NCBI RefSeq assembly: GCF_000022085.1
Contig: NC_011894.1
Location: 1,328,501 to 1,392,500 of the forward strand
Source: Methylobacterium nodulans ORS 2060
Lineage (GTDB): Bacteria > Pseudomonadota > Alphaproteobacteria > Rhizobiales > Beijerinckiaceae
Reading direction: 5' to 3'
Length of the DNA: 64,000 nucleotides
The notes under the pieces are model-generated. The model saw nothing but the letters and a program-made list of their open reading frames with translations. It did not search any database and had not been told where the DNA came from. The translations under genes were made by a program, and so were the position numbers. Shown piece by piece: positions 20,136 through 28,587 of the stretch; position 1 is the stretch's first letter; every line of letters starts with the position of its first letter.

Positions 20136-21218
20136 TCAGCCGCGCAGGCGCGCCAGCATCCGCTCGACGTGAGGGATCGGCGTCTCCGGCGTGATGCCGT
20201 GGCCGAGGTTGAAGATGTGAGGCAGGCCCGCCGTCGCGGCTAGGATCGCGTCCACCGCCGCATCGAGCGCCGCCCCGCCGGCGATCAGGGTCTGAGGATG
20301 CAGGTTGCCCTGCGTGACGGCGCGCCCCGGCAGCCGCCCCCTCAGGGCGGCGAGATCGACCTCCCAGTCGACGCCGACCGCATCGGCGCCCGTCTCGGCG
20401 AGCGCCCGGGCGTGCCCGTCGAGGCCGGTGCCCCGCGGGAAGACGATGATCCGGGCGCCCGGCACCCGGGCGCGCACGCCCGAGACGATGCGGGCAATCG
20501 GCTCGAGGCTCCAGCGCGCCAGCGCATCGCCCGCCTCGCCCGCGGGCACGGCCGGCAGGGTGCCGCCGTGGCTCTCGAAGATCTGCACCGCGTCGGCCCC
20601 CGCCTCGAACTGGCGCACAAGATAATCCGTCGAGACGGCCACGAGGCGGTCGATCAGGGCGGCGAGGAGGGCCGGGTCGCGCCCGGCGAGATCCCGCGCC
20701 GGCGCGAGGTCGGGCGTGCCGCGCCCGCCGATCATGTAGCTCGCCACCGTCCAGGGCGCGCCGCAGAAGCCCAACAGCGTGGTCTCGCGCGGCAGCGCCG
20801 CCCGCAGGCGGCTCACCGTCTCGAAGACCGGCGCGAGATGCGCCATGATGCGGGGATCCCCGGCCTCCCGCAGCCCTGCGAAGGCCGCCCGGTCCGCCAG
20901 CGCGTCGAGGCGCGGCCCTTCGCCCTCGACGAAGCGCACCTCCTGCCCGAGGGCATGGGGCACGACCAGGATGTCGGAGAACAGGATCGCCGCTTCGAAG
21001 CCGAAGCGCCGGATCGGCTGCAGCGTGACCTCGGTGGCGAAGTCCGGCGTGTAGCAGAGGTCGAGGAAGGAGCCGGCCTTGGCCCGCAGCTCCCGGTACT
21101 CGGGAAGGTAGCGGCCGGCCTGCCGCATCATCCAGGCGGGCGGGGGCGACAGCGCCTCGCCGCCCAGCACCCGCAGGACGGGCCGCGCCGCCTGTGTGCC
21201 GGTCTCGCTTTCGCCCAT
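20136..21218 (-). CDS. hemE: Uroporphyrinogen decarboxylase
   Basis: A 360-residue cytosolic enzyme removing the four acetate carboxyls of uroporphyrinogen III to give coproporphyrinogen [22 protein letters not shown] (substrate-binding arginines), [30 protein letters not shown] and [12 protein letters not shown] are conserved. The ATG at 21218 gives the usual length; longer frames run into the intergenic region, which is the suspected replication origin. Gene order hemE-hemJ continues leftwards. Confidence 0.95.
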   Translation of the reverse strand: MGESETGTQAARPVLRVLGGEALSPPPAWMMRQAGRYLPEYRELRAKAGSFLDLCYTPDFATEVTLQPIRRFGFEAAILFSDILVVPHALGQEVRFVEGEGPRLDALADRAAFAGLREAGDPRIMAHLAPVFETVSRLRAALPRETTLLGFCGAPWTVASYMIGGRGTPDLAPARDLAGRDPALLAALIDRLVAVSTDYLVRQFEAGADAVQIFESHGGTLPAVPAGEAGDALARWSLEPIARIVSGVRARVPGARIIVFPRGTGLDGHARALAETGADAVGVDWEVDLAALRGRLPGRAVTQGNLHPQTLIAGGAALDAAVDAILAATAGLPHIFNLGHGITPETPIPHVERMLARLRG

Positions 21219-21432
21219 CACGCTCGCGTCTCCTCGGTCACCCGCATTCCGCCCCCGTATGACGGGAGAGCCTCGCGGATGCCAGCCCGACCCTTCGTCG
21301 CCGGTCCGGGCGATCCTCCCCAATGCCTCTGAAAAGAAGGAAAGAAAGATTCTTGAGAGTCTGATTCTTCTTCTGGGCCCCCGAATCCCGCGCGACCCGG
21401 GGCGTCCACAGACCGTCCCCACGGCCACGGCG

Positions 21433-21448
21433 TTAAGAGGGCTTTAAC
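21433..21448 (+). promoter_or_regulatory. CtrA binding site
   Basis: The sequence reads TTAA, seven bases (GAGGGCT), TTAAC, an exact match to the CtrA consensus TTAA-N7-TTAAC. In Caulobacter CtrA binds such sites in the origin and blocks replication in swarmer cells; here it lies within the hemE-ppsR gap. It may alternatively control transcription of hemE or ppsR. Confidence 0.7.
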
Positions 21449-21637
21449 GGATTGCGTCTAGTTTCGGGGGATCGCGAGAGTCGCGAGGCGCTTGCCCGCG
21501 ATGGCGGCCGGGAATCGGGAGTCGCGTCCCGGATTCTCCCATGGCCGCCATGCGTCGATGAGCCGGCTCTCCGCCTGTTGACGGCGGAGTCGACAATCCG
21601 CGGGCGGCCCTTGCCTGGACCTCGCCCGACGGCCGCA

Positions 21638-21646
21638 TTATCCACA
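21638..21646 (+). promoter_or_regulatory. DnaA box
   Basis: TTATCCACA is identical to the strong Escherichia coli DnaA box. In DNA of about 70 percent GC a chance match inside a 500-bp gap is unlikely, and this position within the hemE-ppsR gap fits an initiator-binding site. Confidence 0.75.
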
Positions 21647-21715
21647 TCCATCGACTCCCGGACGGCCAGCGGTGGAGAACCCGCGGCGGGGCGTCGGCCG
21701 GTTCGGGGAGCGACC

Positions 21716-22546
21716 GTGGTCCGCAGCTATTTCCACCTCCACCTCGTCTCGGACTCGACGGGCGAGACGCTGATCAATGTCGGGCGCGCCGCCGCGGCGC
21801 AGTACGAGGGCGTCTCGGCGATCGAGCATGTCTATCCGCTGGTGCGCTCCGCGTCCCAGCTCGAGCGGGTGATCAACGAGATCGAGCAGGCGCCCGGCAT
21901 CGTCCTCTACACGCTGGTCGGCCAGGACCTCACCGCGCGCCTGGAGGAGGCCTGCCGGGCCACCGGCTCGCCCTACCTCTCGGTCCTCCAGCCGGTGCAC
22001 AGCCTGCTGCAATCCTATCTGGGCGCGCATTCGACGGCCCGGCCGGGCGCCCAGCACATGCTGAACGCCGAGTACTTCAAGCGCATCGACGCGATGAACT
22101 TCACGCTCGCCCATGACGACGGCAACCTGCCGGTCGATCTCGACGAGGCGGACGTGATCCTGCTCGGCGTCAGCCGCTCGTCGAAGACGCCGACCTCCAT
22201 CTATCTCGCCAACCGGGGCCTCAAGACCGCCAACATCCCGCTCGTGCCGGGCATGCCGCTGCCCCCGAGCCTGGAGCAGGTGCGCAAGCCCCTGGTGGTC
22301 GGCCTCATCGCCTCGCCGGAGCGGATCGTGCAGATCCGCCAGAACCGTCTCCTCACCCTGAAGGCGGACGATTCCACCGCCTATGTCGACCGGGAGGCGG
22401 TCGCCAACGAGGTCGCGGCCTCGCGCCGGCTCTTCGCCCGGCACCGCTGGCCGGTGATCGACGTGACGCGCCGCTCCATCGAGGAGACGGCGGCGGCCAT
22501 CGTGGAACTGCACCGCGAGCACCGCCTCAAGTTCATCGCCGACTAG
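21716..22546 (+). CDS. ppsR: Pyruvate phosphate dikinase regulatory protein (DUF299 kinase/pyrophosphorylase)
   Basis: A 276-residue bifunctional regulator that phosphorylates (ADP-dependent) and dephosphorylates (Pi-dependent) pyruvate phosphate dikinase or PEP synthase. The P-loop [11 protein letters not shown] is at 151-161, with [13 protein letters not shown] at the N-terminus and RNIPLVPG-like [15 protein letters not shown] at 21716 starts exactly before the conserved [12 protein letters not shown]. It is the homologue of the gene flanking the origin in Caulobacter and Rickettsia. Read rightwards it heads the ppsR-maf-aroE-coaE-dnaQ series. Stop is TAG followed by AGC. Confidence 0.93.
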   Translation: MVRSYFHLHLVSDSTGETLINVGRAAAAQYEGVSAIEHVYPLVRSASQLERVINEIEQAPGIVLYTLVGQDLTARLEEACRATGSPYLSVLQPVHSLLQSYLGAHSTARPGAQHMLNAEYFKRIDAMNFTLAHDDGNLPVDLDEADVILLGVSRSSKTPTSIYLANRGLKTANIPLVPGMPLPPSLEQVRKPLVVGLIASPERIVQIRQNRLLTLKADDSTAYVDREAVANEVAASRRLFARHRWPVIDVTRRSIEETAAAIVELHREHRLKFIAD

Positions 22547-22629
22547 AGCTTCGTACGGCCACGGTGCCTTCGCGTGGCCATTTTCCGGGCGGTTACTGGC
22601 GTCGCATCACCCTGTGGGACCGTCGCGCC

Positions 22630-22905
22630 ATGACCTCCCTCACCGCCACTCCCTTCCCGACCGCTCTCTTCACCGCCGACGAGGCCGGGCCTTCGCGGGA
22701 TCTGCGCACCGTCGAGGAGGCGCGCCGGTTCGTCGAGCGCGAGCGCCTGCCGGTGGTGCGCTCCGGCGTCCACTGGCTCGATGTCTACAACCGGCTCACC
22801 CTCGCGCAGGCGACGAAGGCCGCGGCCGACATCGAGGCGGCACGGGCCGCCCTCGCCGAGGCCTTCCGGCGCGAGGCGGCGGATCGGGTGCATCTCGCGG
22901 CCTAA
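22630..22905 (+). CDS. Small hypothetical protein
   Basis: A 91-residue soluble protein that I do not recognise. Two segments stand out: RTVEEARRFVERERLPVVRS and a C-terminal amphipathic helix region AAADIEAARAALAEAFRREA. The ATG at 22630 lacks a strong ribosome-binding site. It is inserted between ppsR and maf, which are usually adjacent in this conserved block. Confidence 0.6.
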   Translation: MTSLTATPFPTALFTADEAGPSRDLRTVEEARRFVERERLPVVRSGVHWLDVYNRLTLAQATKAAADIEAARAALAEAFRREAADRVHLAA

Positions 22906-22980
22906 AGACCATCCCGCTGCCCTTGCGAAATTCGGCGGAACCGGCAGAGAGTGCCGGATGGTCCTCTTCGGTTCCGCCCC

Positions 22981-23595
22981 ATGACGGGCTCGCCCTGGCG
23001 CGGTCGGGCGCCGCTCCTTCTCGCCTCCGCGAGCGCGACCCGGCGTGCCCTCATCGAATCCGCCGGCCTGCCCGTCGAGACGCGGGCCGCCGGCATCGAC
23101 GAGCGCGCGCTGGAGGCTGAAGGCACGCGGCTGGCCCCCGCGGACCTCGCCCAGGCCCTCGCCGTGGCGAAATGCGCATCCGTGGCGCGCGCGGCGCCCG
23201 AGCGCGTGGTGGTCGGGGCCGATCAGGTGCTCGACCTCGACGGCAGCGTCCTCCACAAGCCGGCCGATCCGGCGGCCGCCCACGCCCATCTCGCATGGCT
23301 GCAGGGCCGCACCCATGCCCTCCATTCCGCGGTGGCGGTGGCGGTCGGCGGCAGCGTGGTCGATCGCTTCGTCGCGACCGCGCGGCTCACCATGCGTCCG
23401 CTCGACGAAGCGGGGATCACCGCCTATCTGGCTGCGGCCGGACCGGCCGTCGCCACGAGCGTCGGCGCCTACCAGCTCGAAGGGCTCGGCATCCACCTGT
23501 TCGCGGATGTCGAGGGTGACCACTCCACCATTCTCGGCCTGCCGCTCCTGCCTCTCCTCGCGTGCTTGCGCGCGCGGGGCCTGCTGACGTTCTGA
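22981..23595 (+). CDS. maf: Maf-family nucleotide pyrophosphatase
   Basis: A 204-residue Maf/Ham1-type protein that hydrolyses non-canonical or modified nucleoside triphosphates. LLLASASATRRALIESAGLP at the N-terminus is the phosphate-binding segment, VVVGADQVLDLDG holds the catalytic aspartate, and YQLEGLGIHLFADVEGDHSTILGLPL is the typical C-terminus. Start ATG at 22981. Only 7 bp separate its stop from the aroE start. Confidence 0.9.
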   Translation: MTGSPWRGRAPLLLASASATRRALIESAGLPVETRAAGIDERALEAEGTRLAPADLAQALAVAKCASVARAAPERVVVGADQVLDLDGSVLHKPADPAAAHAHLAWLQGRTHALHSAVAVAVGGSVVDRFVATARLTMRPLDEAGITAYLAAAGPAVATSVGAYQLEGLGIHLFADVEGDHSTILGLPLLPLLACLRARGLLTF

Positions 23596-23602
23596 CCCGC
23601 CC

Positions 23603-24475
23603 ATGACCGCTCCTGCACCCGCGCCGAAGGCCTTCGTGGTCGGCCATCCCATCGCGCATTCCCGCTCGCCCCTGATCCACGGCCACTGGCTCTCGGCGCA
23701 TGGGCTGGCCGGGTCCTACGAGCGCCTCGACGTGGCGCCCGAGGCCTTCGCGGATTTCCTGAGCGGCTTTCCGGCCTCAGGCTTCGTCGGCGGCAACGTG
23801 ACGATCCCGCACAAGGAGGCGGCCTTCCGCCTCGTCGCCACGATGACGCCGCGGGCCGAGCGGATCGGCGCCGTGAACACGCTCAGCCTCGACGCGGCCG
23901 GGCGCCTGCATGGCGACAACACCGATGCACCGGGCTTCCTCGCCCATCTGGATGCGACGCTCGGCGCAGACTGGCCGGAGACGACCGGAATCGGGGCGGG
24001 GCGGACGGCCCTGCTGCTCGGGGCCGGCGGCGCGGCCCGCGCCATCGCGGTCGGGCTCCTGGAGCGGGGATTGCCGCATATCCGCATCGCGAACCGCACG
24101 GCGGCGCGCGCCGAGGCCCTGCGTGGCCTCGATTCCGCTCGCGTCGAAGCGGTGGCCTGGGACCACGTGCCCGGCCTCCTCGGCGAGGCGGGTCTCCTCG
24201 TCAACACCACCTCCCTCGGCATGGCCGGGGCCGAGGCGCTCGACCTCGACCTCGCGGGCCTGCCGGACGGGGCGGCGGTGGCCGATATCGTCTACGTGCC
24301 CCTGGAGACGCCGCTCCTCGCCGCGGCGCGGGCGCGATCCCTCCGCACCGTCGACGGGCTCGGCATGCTGCTGCATCAGGCGGTGCCGGGCTTCGCGCGC
24401 TGGTTCGGGGTGACGCCGCAGGTCACGCCGGACTTGCGGGCCCTCGTCGTCGCGGACATCGAGGGCCGGCGGTGA
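23603..24475 (+). CDS. aroE: Shikimate 5-dehydrogenase
   Basis: NADPH-dependent reduction of 3-dehydroshikimate to shikimate. The 290-residue protein has the substrate site [16 protein letters not shown], catalytic K71 in [11 protein letters not shown] and D108 in GDNTDAPGF, and the nucleotide-binding [17 protein letters not shown]. The C-terminal [20 protein letters not shown] is standard. Start ATG at 23603. Its stop overlaps the coaE start by four bases (GTGA), indicating translational coupling. Confidence 0.95.
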   Translation: MTAPAPAPKAFVVGHPIAHSRSPLIHGHWLSAHGLAGSYERLDVAPEAFADFLSGFPASGFVGGNVTIPHKEAAFRLVATMTPRAERIGAVNTLSLDAAGRLHGDNTDAPGFLAHLDATLGADWPETTGIGAGRTALLLGAGGAARAIAVGLLERGLPHIRIANRTAARAEALRGLDSARVEAVAWDHVPGLLGEAGLLVNTTSLGMAGAEALDLDLAGLPDGAAVADIVYVPLETPLLAAARARSLRTVDGLGMLLHQAVPGFARWFGVTPQVTPDLRALVVADIEGRR

Positions 24476-25095
24476 GCCGGCCGGTCATACTCGGCCTCAC
24501 CGGCTCGATCGGCATGGGCAAGAGCGCGACCGCGGCGATGTTCCGCGCCCGCGGCGTCCCGGTCCACGACGCCGATGCCTGCGTGCACGCCCTCTACGGG
24601 CCGGGCGGCGCGGCGGCGGCGCGCATCGCCGAGGCCTTTCCGGGCACGCGGGCAGCGGACGGCTCCGTCGACCGCGCGCGCCTGCGGGAAGCGGTGCTCG
24701 ACCGGCCCGACCGGCTGGCCGCGCTCGAACGCCTCGTGCATCCGCTGGTGCGCGAGGCGGAGGAAGCCTTCCTGGCCGAGCATGCGGGGGCGGATCTCGT
24801 CGTGCTCGACGTGCCGCTCCTGTTCGAGACCGGTGGCGAGGCCCGCTGCGATGCGGTCGCGGTGGTGACCGCGCCACCGGCGATCCAGCGCGAGCGCGTA
24901 CTGGCCCGTCCCGGCATGACGCCCGAGACCTTTGCGGCGATCCTCGCCAAGCAGATGCCGGATGACGAGAAGCGGCGCCGGGCGGATTTTTTGATCGAGA
25001 CCGGCCAGGGCTTCCCGCACGCGCAGGCGCAGGTGGATGCGCTCATCGCGGCGGTGCGGGCCGGGGAGGTGGACCGGCGCGCACGACGATCCTGA
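24472..25095 (+). CDS. coaE: Dephospho-CoA kinase
   Basis: Final step of coenzyme A synthesis: phosphorylates the 3'-hydroxyl of dephospho-CoA. The 207-residue protein has a P-loop GSIGMGKS at 11-18, D-A-D in [14 protein letters not shown], and [15 protein letters not shown] of the family. GTG start overlaps the aroE stop. Immediately after its stop comes the remnant of a hicAB locus, then dnaQ. Confidence 0.95.
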   Translation: MSRPVILGLTGSIGMGKSATAAMFRARGVPVHDADACVHALYGPGGAAAARIAEAFPGTRAADGSVDRARLREAVLDRPDRLAALERLVHPLVREAEEAFLAEHAGADLVVLDVPLLFETGGEARCDAVAVVTAPPAIQRERVLARPGMTPETFAAILAKQMPDDEKRRRADFLIETGQGFPHAQAQVDALIAAVRAGEVDRRARRS

Positions 25096-25098
25096 CGG

Positions 25099-25203
25099 AT
25101 GGCGGCGTCCGCTAAACTCACCATACCCGGCCACCGCCCGATCAAGCCTGTCTCCATCCGGGCCCTGGTTCGCTTCATCGATCAGATCAGGCAAAGCCTT
25201 TGA
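25099..25203 (+). pseudogene. HicA toxin remnant (C-terminal fragment)
   Basis: A 34-codon frame directly after coaE. Residues KLTIPGHRPIKPVSIRALVR match the C-terminal half of HicA mRNA interferases, where a TIP-H-(x)-IKPGTLR element precedes the last helix. The N-terminal half with the catalytic GSHH motif is absent, so this cannot be an active toxin. It overlaps the start of the HicB-like remnant by four bases, as in intact hicAB operons. The identification rests on a short segment and is tentative. Confidence 0.5.
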
Positions 25204-25432
25204 ATTTCCTCATTGACCCGATCGTGGTCACACCCCTCTCCGCCGAGGATGGCGGGGGTTTCGCCGCCTCGGTACCGGATCTGCCCGGGTGTTTCTCCGA
25301 CGGTGAGACGCCGGAGGAGGCCGTCCACACGTGCAGGATGCGATCCGCGCCTGGATCGAAGCGGCAGAAGACATGGGACATCCGGTTCCCTCACCCTCCC
25401 CGAGGCTCGAAATCCTGCGCAAGGCCGGTTAA
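25200..25432 (+). pseudogene. HicB-type antitoxin, frameshifted
   Basis: The first frame (TTG start, 25200) reads VVTPLSAEDGGGFAASVPDL then PGCFSDGETPEEAV, the canonical partial-RNase-H fold of HicB. At about 25331 an extra AC dinucleotide (CCACACGTG where CCACGTG would keep frame) shifts the reading; the normal continuation VQDAIRAWIEAAEDMGHPVP then SPSPRLEILRKAG and a TAA at 25430-25432 lies in the next frame. Together with the truncated toxin before it, this is a dead toxin-antitoxin locus sitting between coaE and dnaQ. Confidence 0.75.
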
Positions 25433-25486
25433 CTGATCGGCCGGTATCCAGTCGGGGTGCTGGACCATAGAGGGAGCTGGGCCCGC

Positions 25487-26203
25487 GTGCTGCGCGAGAT
25501 CGTCCTCGACACCGAGACCACCGGAACCGATGCGAAGACCGACCGGCTGATCGAGATCGGCGGCATCGAGCTCCTCAACCACATCCCGACCGGGCGCGAG
25601 TTCCACCGCTACATCAACCCGCAGCGCGCCGTCTCCCAGGGTGCCTTCGCGGTGCACGGCCTCTCGGACGCGTTCCTGGCCGACAAGCCGCTCTTCGCCG
25701 AGATCCTGCCGGACTTCCTCGATTTCTGCGGCGATGCCACCTTCGTGATCCACAACGCCGCCTTCGACGTCGGCTTCCTCAACGCGGAATATGCGCGGCT
25801 CGGCGAGACGGCGCCGCCCCCCATCGAGCTGTCGGCCGTGGTCGACACCCTGGCGCTCGCCCGGCGCAAGCATCCGAATGCCGCCAACAACCTCGACGCG
25901 CTCTGCGCCCGCTACGGCATCGATAATTCGCGCCGCACCAAGCACGGGGCGCTCCTCGACGCGCAGATCCTGGCCGAGGTCTATATCGAGCTCCTCGGCG
26001 GCAAGCAGACGAGCCTCGGGCTGACCCTCGAAGCGGCGAGCATCGTGCGGGTGACGCAGGAAGCCGGCCCGGTCGCGCACGGGCCGCGCAGCGTGCGGAG
26101 CCGCCTGACGGATGCCGAGCGTACGGCGCATGCCGCCTTCACGGCGAGCCTCGGCGCCAACGCGGTCTGGCGCGACTACATCGGCGAGGAGACCGCCGGA
26201 TAA
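25487..26203 (+). CDS. dnaQ: DNA polymerase III epsilon subunit (3'-5' proofreading exonuclease)
   Basis: A 238-residue DEDDh exonuclease. Exo I is VLDTETTG (D8, E10), Exo II FVIHNAAFDVGFLNAEY, Exo III KHGALLDAQILAEVYIELLG with the catalytic His. The GTG at 25487 is preferred: AGGGAG lies about ten bases upstream and the protein then starts MLREIVLDTETTG like its relatives; a GTG at 25457 is the longer alternative. It closes the ppsR-maf-aroE-coaE-dnaQ series; the usual next gene, secB, is not here. Confidence 0.93.
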   Translation: MLREIVLDTETTGTDAKTDRLIEIGGIELLNHIPTGREFHRYINPQRAVSQGAFAVHGLSDAFLADKPLFAEILPDFLDFCGDATFVIHNAAFDVGFLNAEYARLGETAPPPIELSAVVDTLALARRKHPNAANNLDALCARYGIDNSRRTKHGALLDAQILAEVYIELLGGKQTSLGLTLEAASIVRVTQEAGPVAHGPRSVRSRLTDAERTAHAAFTASLGANAVWRDYIGEETAG

Positions 26204-26284
26204 ACCCGGGTCTTGCGGCGACGCTCGAACCGCCGGGCGCCGGGACACGTTGGGCGGGAAACCCCGGTCCAGGAGAGCCGTCCG

Positions 26285-26413
26285 ATGGCCCCTCCCAGCT
26301 ACAAGCCCGAGAGAGTGAAGAACAGGGTCCGCCCGGCGCTGCTCGGCATCGTTCTCCTGGTGATCGCCGTCGCGCTCGTGATCTACGCCGTGGGCTTCAA
26401 TCCCCGCGGCTGA
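26285..26413 (+). CDS. Small 42-aa membrane protein
   Basis: MAPPSYKPERVKNRVRPALL leads into a single transmembrane helix (LGIVLLVIAVALVIYAVGF) and a short NPRG tail, so a basic cytosolic end and one membrane span. AGGAG lies about ten bases upstream of the ATG at 26285. Function unknown. It converges with the hydrolase gene on the other strand, stops two bases apart. Confidence 0.6.
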   Translation: MAPPSYKPERVKNRVRPALLGIVLLVIAVALVIYAVGFNPRG

Positions 26414-26414
26414 C

Positions 26415-27290
26415 CTACGGGAAGCCATAGAGCCGCCCGGGATTCTCCACCAGGACGCGGTGGCGGGCCGCCTCGTCCGGCACCCACTCGGCCAGGAGGT
26501 CGAGGAGGTCGCCGACATTCGGCATCGGCGCCCATTGCGCCACATGGGGCCAGTCCGAACCCCAGACGCAGCGCTCCGGCGCCGCCTCCAGCAGCGCCCG
26601 CGCGAATGGCACCGTGTCGCGATAGGGCAGGGGCTCGGCCGTCATGCGGTAGGCGCCCGACAGCTTCACCCAGGCCCCGTCCCGCACCAGCGACACGAGG
26701 GTGCGAAAACCCTCGTCTTCGACTCCGCAGCGTGTCGGCATGTGGCCCATGTGATCGACCACGAAGGGCACCGGCAGCCGGGCGAGGCGGGAGGCAAGGG
26801 GCGGCAATTGCCGGGCGTCGATCAGGAATTGCAGATGCCAGCCCATCTCGCGGGCGAGCGCCCCATAGGCCTCGACCTGATCGAAGCCGATGCCGCCGCC
26901 ATAGAGCACGTTGAGGCGAAGCCCGACGATACCGGCGTCCTTCAGCGCCGCGAGGTCCCGTTCGCTCAAGCCGAGCGGGATGACCGCAATGCCCCGCAGC
27001 CGCCGCGGATGGGCGCGCAGGGTCTCGATCATCAGCCGGTTGTCGGTGCCGTGCACGCTGACCTGGACCAGCACCCCGTAGGTCATGCCGGTCGCGTCGA
27101 GCATCGCCAGATAGGAATCGGGCGCCGCGGCAGGCGGCGTGTAGCTGCGCGCCTCTACGAACGGATAGGCGGGCGGCAGCCCGATCACATGGGCGTGGGT
27201 GTCCACCGCGCCCTCCGGCACGGCGAAGGCCCGAGGCCCGCGCGGATGCGGGTCCGGGCCGGGGCAGTCGCGGATCTCAGGCATCGGCAT
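26415..27290 (-). CDS. Amidohydrolase-family lactonase, LigI / sulfomuconolactone hydrolase-like
   Basis: A 291-residue TIM-barrel hydrolase of the amidohydrolase 2 group. The metal-binding H-x-H is H32/H34 in VDTHAHVIG; further motifs are VQVSVHGTDNRLMIETL, GLRLNVLYGG, DHMGHMP and VWGSDWPHV with the catalytic aspartate. The HGTDN segment is characteristic of 2-pyrone-4,6-dicarboxylate lactonase and related ring-cleavage lactonases. ATGs at 27290 and 27284 are both possible; either overlaps the stop of the upstream MFS gene, so the pair is translationally coupled. A role in using an aromatic-derived lactone imported by that transporter is inferred. Confidence 0.82.
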   Translation of the reverse strand: MPMPEIRDCPGPDPHPRGPRAFAVPEGAVDTHAHVIGLPPAYPFVEARSYTPPAAAPDSYLAMLDATGMTYGVLVQVSVHGTDNRLMIETLRAHPRRLRGIAVIPLGLSERDLAALKDAGIVGLRLNVLYGGGIGFDQVEAYGALAREMGWHLQFLIDARQLPPLASRLARLPVPFVVDHMGHMPTRCGVEDEGFRTLVSLVRDGAWVKLSGAYRMTAEPLPYRDTVPFARALLEAAPERCVWGSDWPHVAQWAPMPNVGDLLDLLAEWVPDEAARHRVLVENPGRLYGFP

Positions 27291-28587
27291 GCAGCACCTT
27301 TCCGCGGGTCTCGGGCAGGGCGAAGGCTGCGAGGAAGAACACCCCGTACGCCACCACCGCGAAGATCGCGATGGCGGAGGCGAGCGTCATCCCGGCCGAC
27401 AGGTAGCCGACGAGTGCCGGGAACAGGGCGCCGATGCCGCGGCCGAAATTGTAGCAGAAGCCCTGGCCGGAACCGCGCAGGCGGGTGGGGTAGAGCTCGG
27501 TCAGAAAGGCGCCCATGCCGGAAAAATAGCCCGAGGCGAAGAAGCCGAGCGGAAAGCCCAGCACCCACAGCACCGCGTTCGAGAGCGGCAGCTGCGTGTA
27601 GGCCAGGATCACCGCGATGGCGCCCAGCGAGAAGATGAGGAAGAGCGGCCGGCGCCCGAGCCGGTCGGCGAGCCACGCGCCGACGAGATAGCCCGCGAAG
27701 GAACCGATGATCAGCGCCGCGAGATAGCCGGTCGAGGTGACGATGGAGAGATTGCGCTCGGTGGTGAGAAAGCGCGGCAGCCAGGTGGTGATGGCGTAAT
27801 AGCCGCCCTGGCAGCCCGCGGCCATCAGCGAGGCGAGGATCGTGGTGCGCAAGATCGGCCCGGAAAAAATCTCCCAGATGGCGGGGCGGTCGCCGGCGGC
27901 AGCGGCCTTCGCCCGGGTCTCGGCGGCGACCTGCGGCTCCTCGACGTAGCGGCGGAGATAGAAGACGAGGAGCGCCGGGACCGAGCCGATCACGAACATC
28001 CAGCGCCACGCGGTCTCGGGCGGCAGCAGGGAGAACAGGATCGCCTGGGCGAGCACCGCGAGGCCCCAGCCCACCGCCCAGCCGGACTGCACCGAGCCGA
28101 CCGCGCGGCCCCGGTATTGCGCCCGGATCGTCTCGCCCATCAGCACGGCGCCCGCCGCCCATTCGCCGCCGAAGCCGAGCCCGAGCAGCGCGCGGGCGAT
28201 GAGAAGCTGCGAGAAATCCTGCGCGAAGGCGCAGACCAGCGAGAAGAACGAGAACCACAGGATGGTGAGCTGCAGCGTCAGCACCCGGCCGATCCGGTCG
28301 GCGAGGTAGCCCGCGAGCCAGCCTCCCAGCGCCGAGGCGAGCAGCGTCACGGTGGCGGCGAGCCCGGCCGTGCCGGCATCGACGTTCCACAGGCGGATGA
28401 TCGTGCCGATCACCAGCGGATAGATCATGAAGTCCATGCCGTCGAGCGCCCAACCTGCCGCGCAGGCCCAGAAGGTGCGCCGCTCCGGCAGCGTCATGTC
28501 GCGGTAGAAGGCGGTGAGGCTGGCATCCTCCACCGGAACCCGCAGGGCGTTGGGGTCTCCTGCAGGGGTGGTGGGCGTCGAGCTCAT
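27277..28587 (-). CDS. MFS transporter, sialate/aromatic-acid:H+ symporter type
   Basis: A 436-residue, 12-helix major facilitator. The signature between helices 2 and 3 is GYLADRIGRVLTL, repeated as GAWLADRLGRRPLFL in the second half; AALLGLGFGGEWAAGAVLMGE-like RALLGLGFGGEWAAGAVLM and SGWAVGWGLA are typical of the NanT/AAHS families that import organic acids. Its stop overlaps the start of the LigI-like hydrolase, suggesting uptake of the hydrolase's substrate or a precursor. The substrate itself cannot be read from sequence. Confidence 0.85.
   Translation of the reverse strand: MSSTPTTPAGDPNALRVPVEDASLTAFYRDMTLPERRTFWACAAGWALDGMDFMIYPLVIGTIIRLWNVDAGTAGLAATVTLLASALGGWLAGYLADRIGRVLTLQLTILWFSFFSLVCAFAQDFSQLLIARALLGLGFGGEWAAGAVLMGETIRAQYRGRAVGSVQSGWAVGWGLAVLAQAILFSLLPPETAWRWMFVIGSVPALLVFYLRRYVEEPQVAAETRAKAAAAGDRPAIWEIFSGPILRTTILASLMAAGCQGGYYAITTWLPRFLTTERNLSIVTSTGYLAALIIGSFAGYLVGAWLADRLGRRPLFLIFSLGAIAVILAYTQLPLSNAVLWVLGFPLGFFASGYFSGMGAFLTELYPTRLRGSGQGFCYNFGRGIGALFPALVGYLSAGMTLASAIAIFAVVAYGVFFLAAFALPETRGKVLHADA

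Larger units (their letters stand above)
21219..21715. other. Candidate chromosomal replication origin (oriC)
   Basis: This 497-bp gap separates divergent hemE and ppsR, the arrangement flanking the chromosomal origin in Caulobacter crescentus and relatives. It contains a consensus DnaA box (TTATCCACA, 21638-21646), a weaker TCCACA-core site (21402-21410), a full CtrA half-site pair TTAA-N7-TTAAC (21433-21448), ten GANTC methylation sites in 310 bp, and a purine-rich, lower-GC stretch (21331-21370) that could unwind. No gene is seen. The elements are directly visible; origin function is inferred from them and the gene context. Confidence 0.7.
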
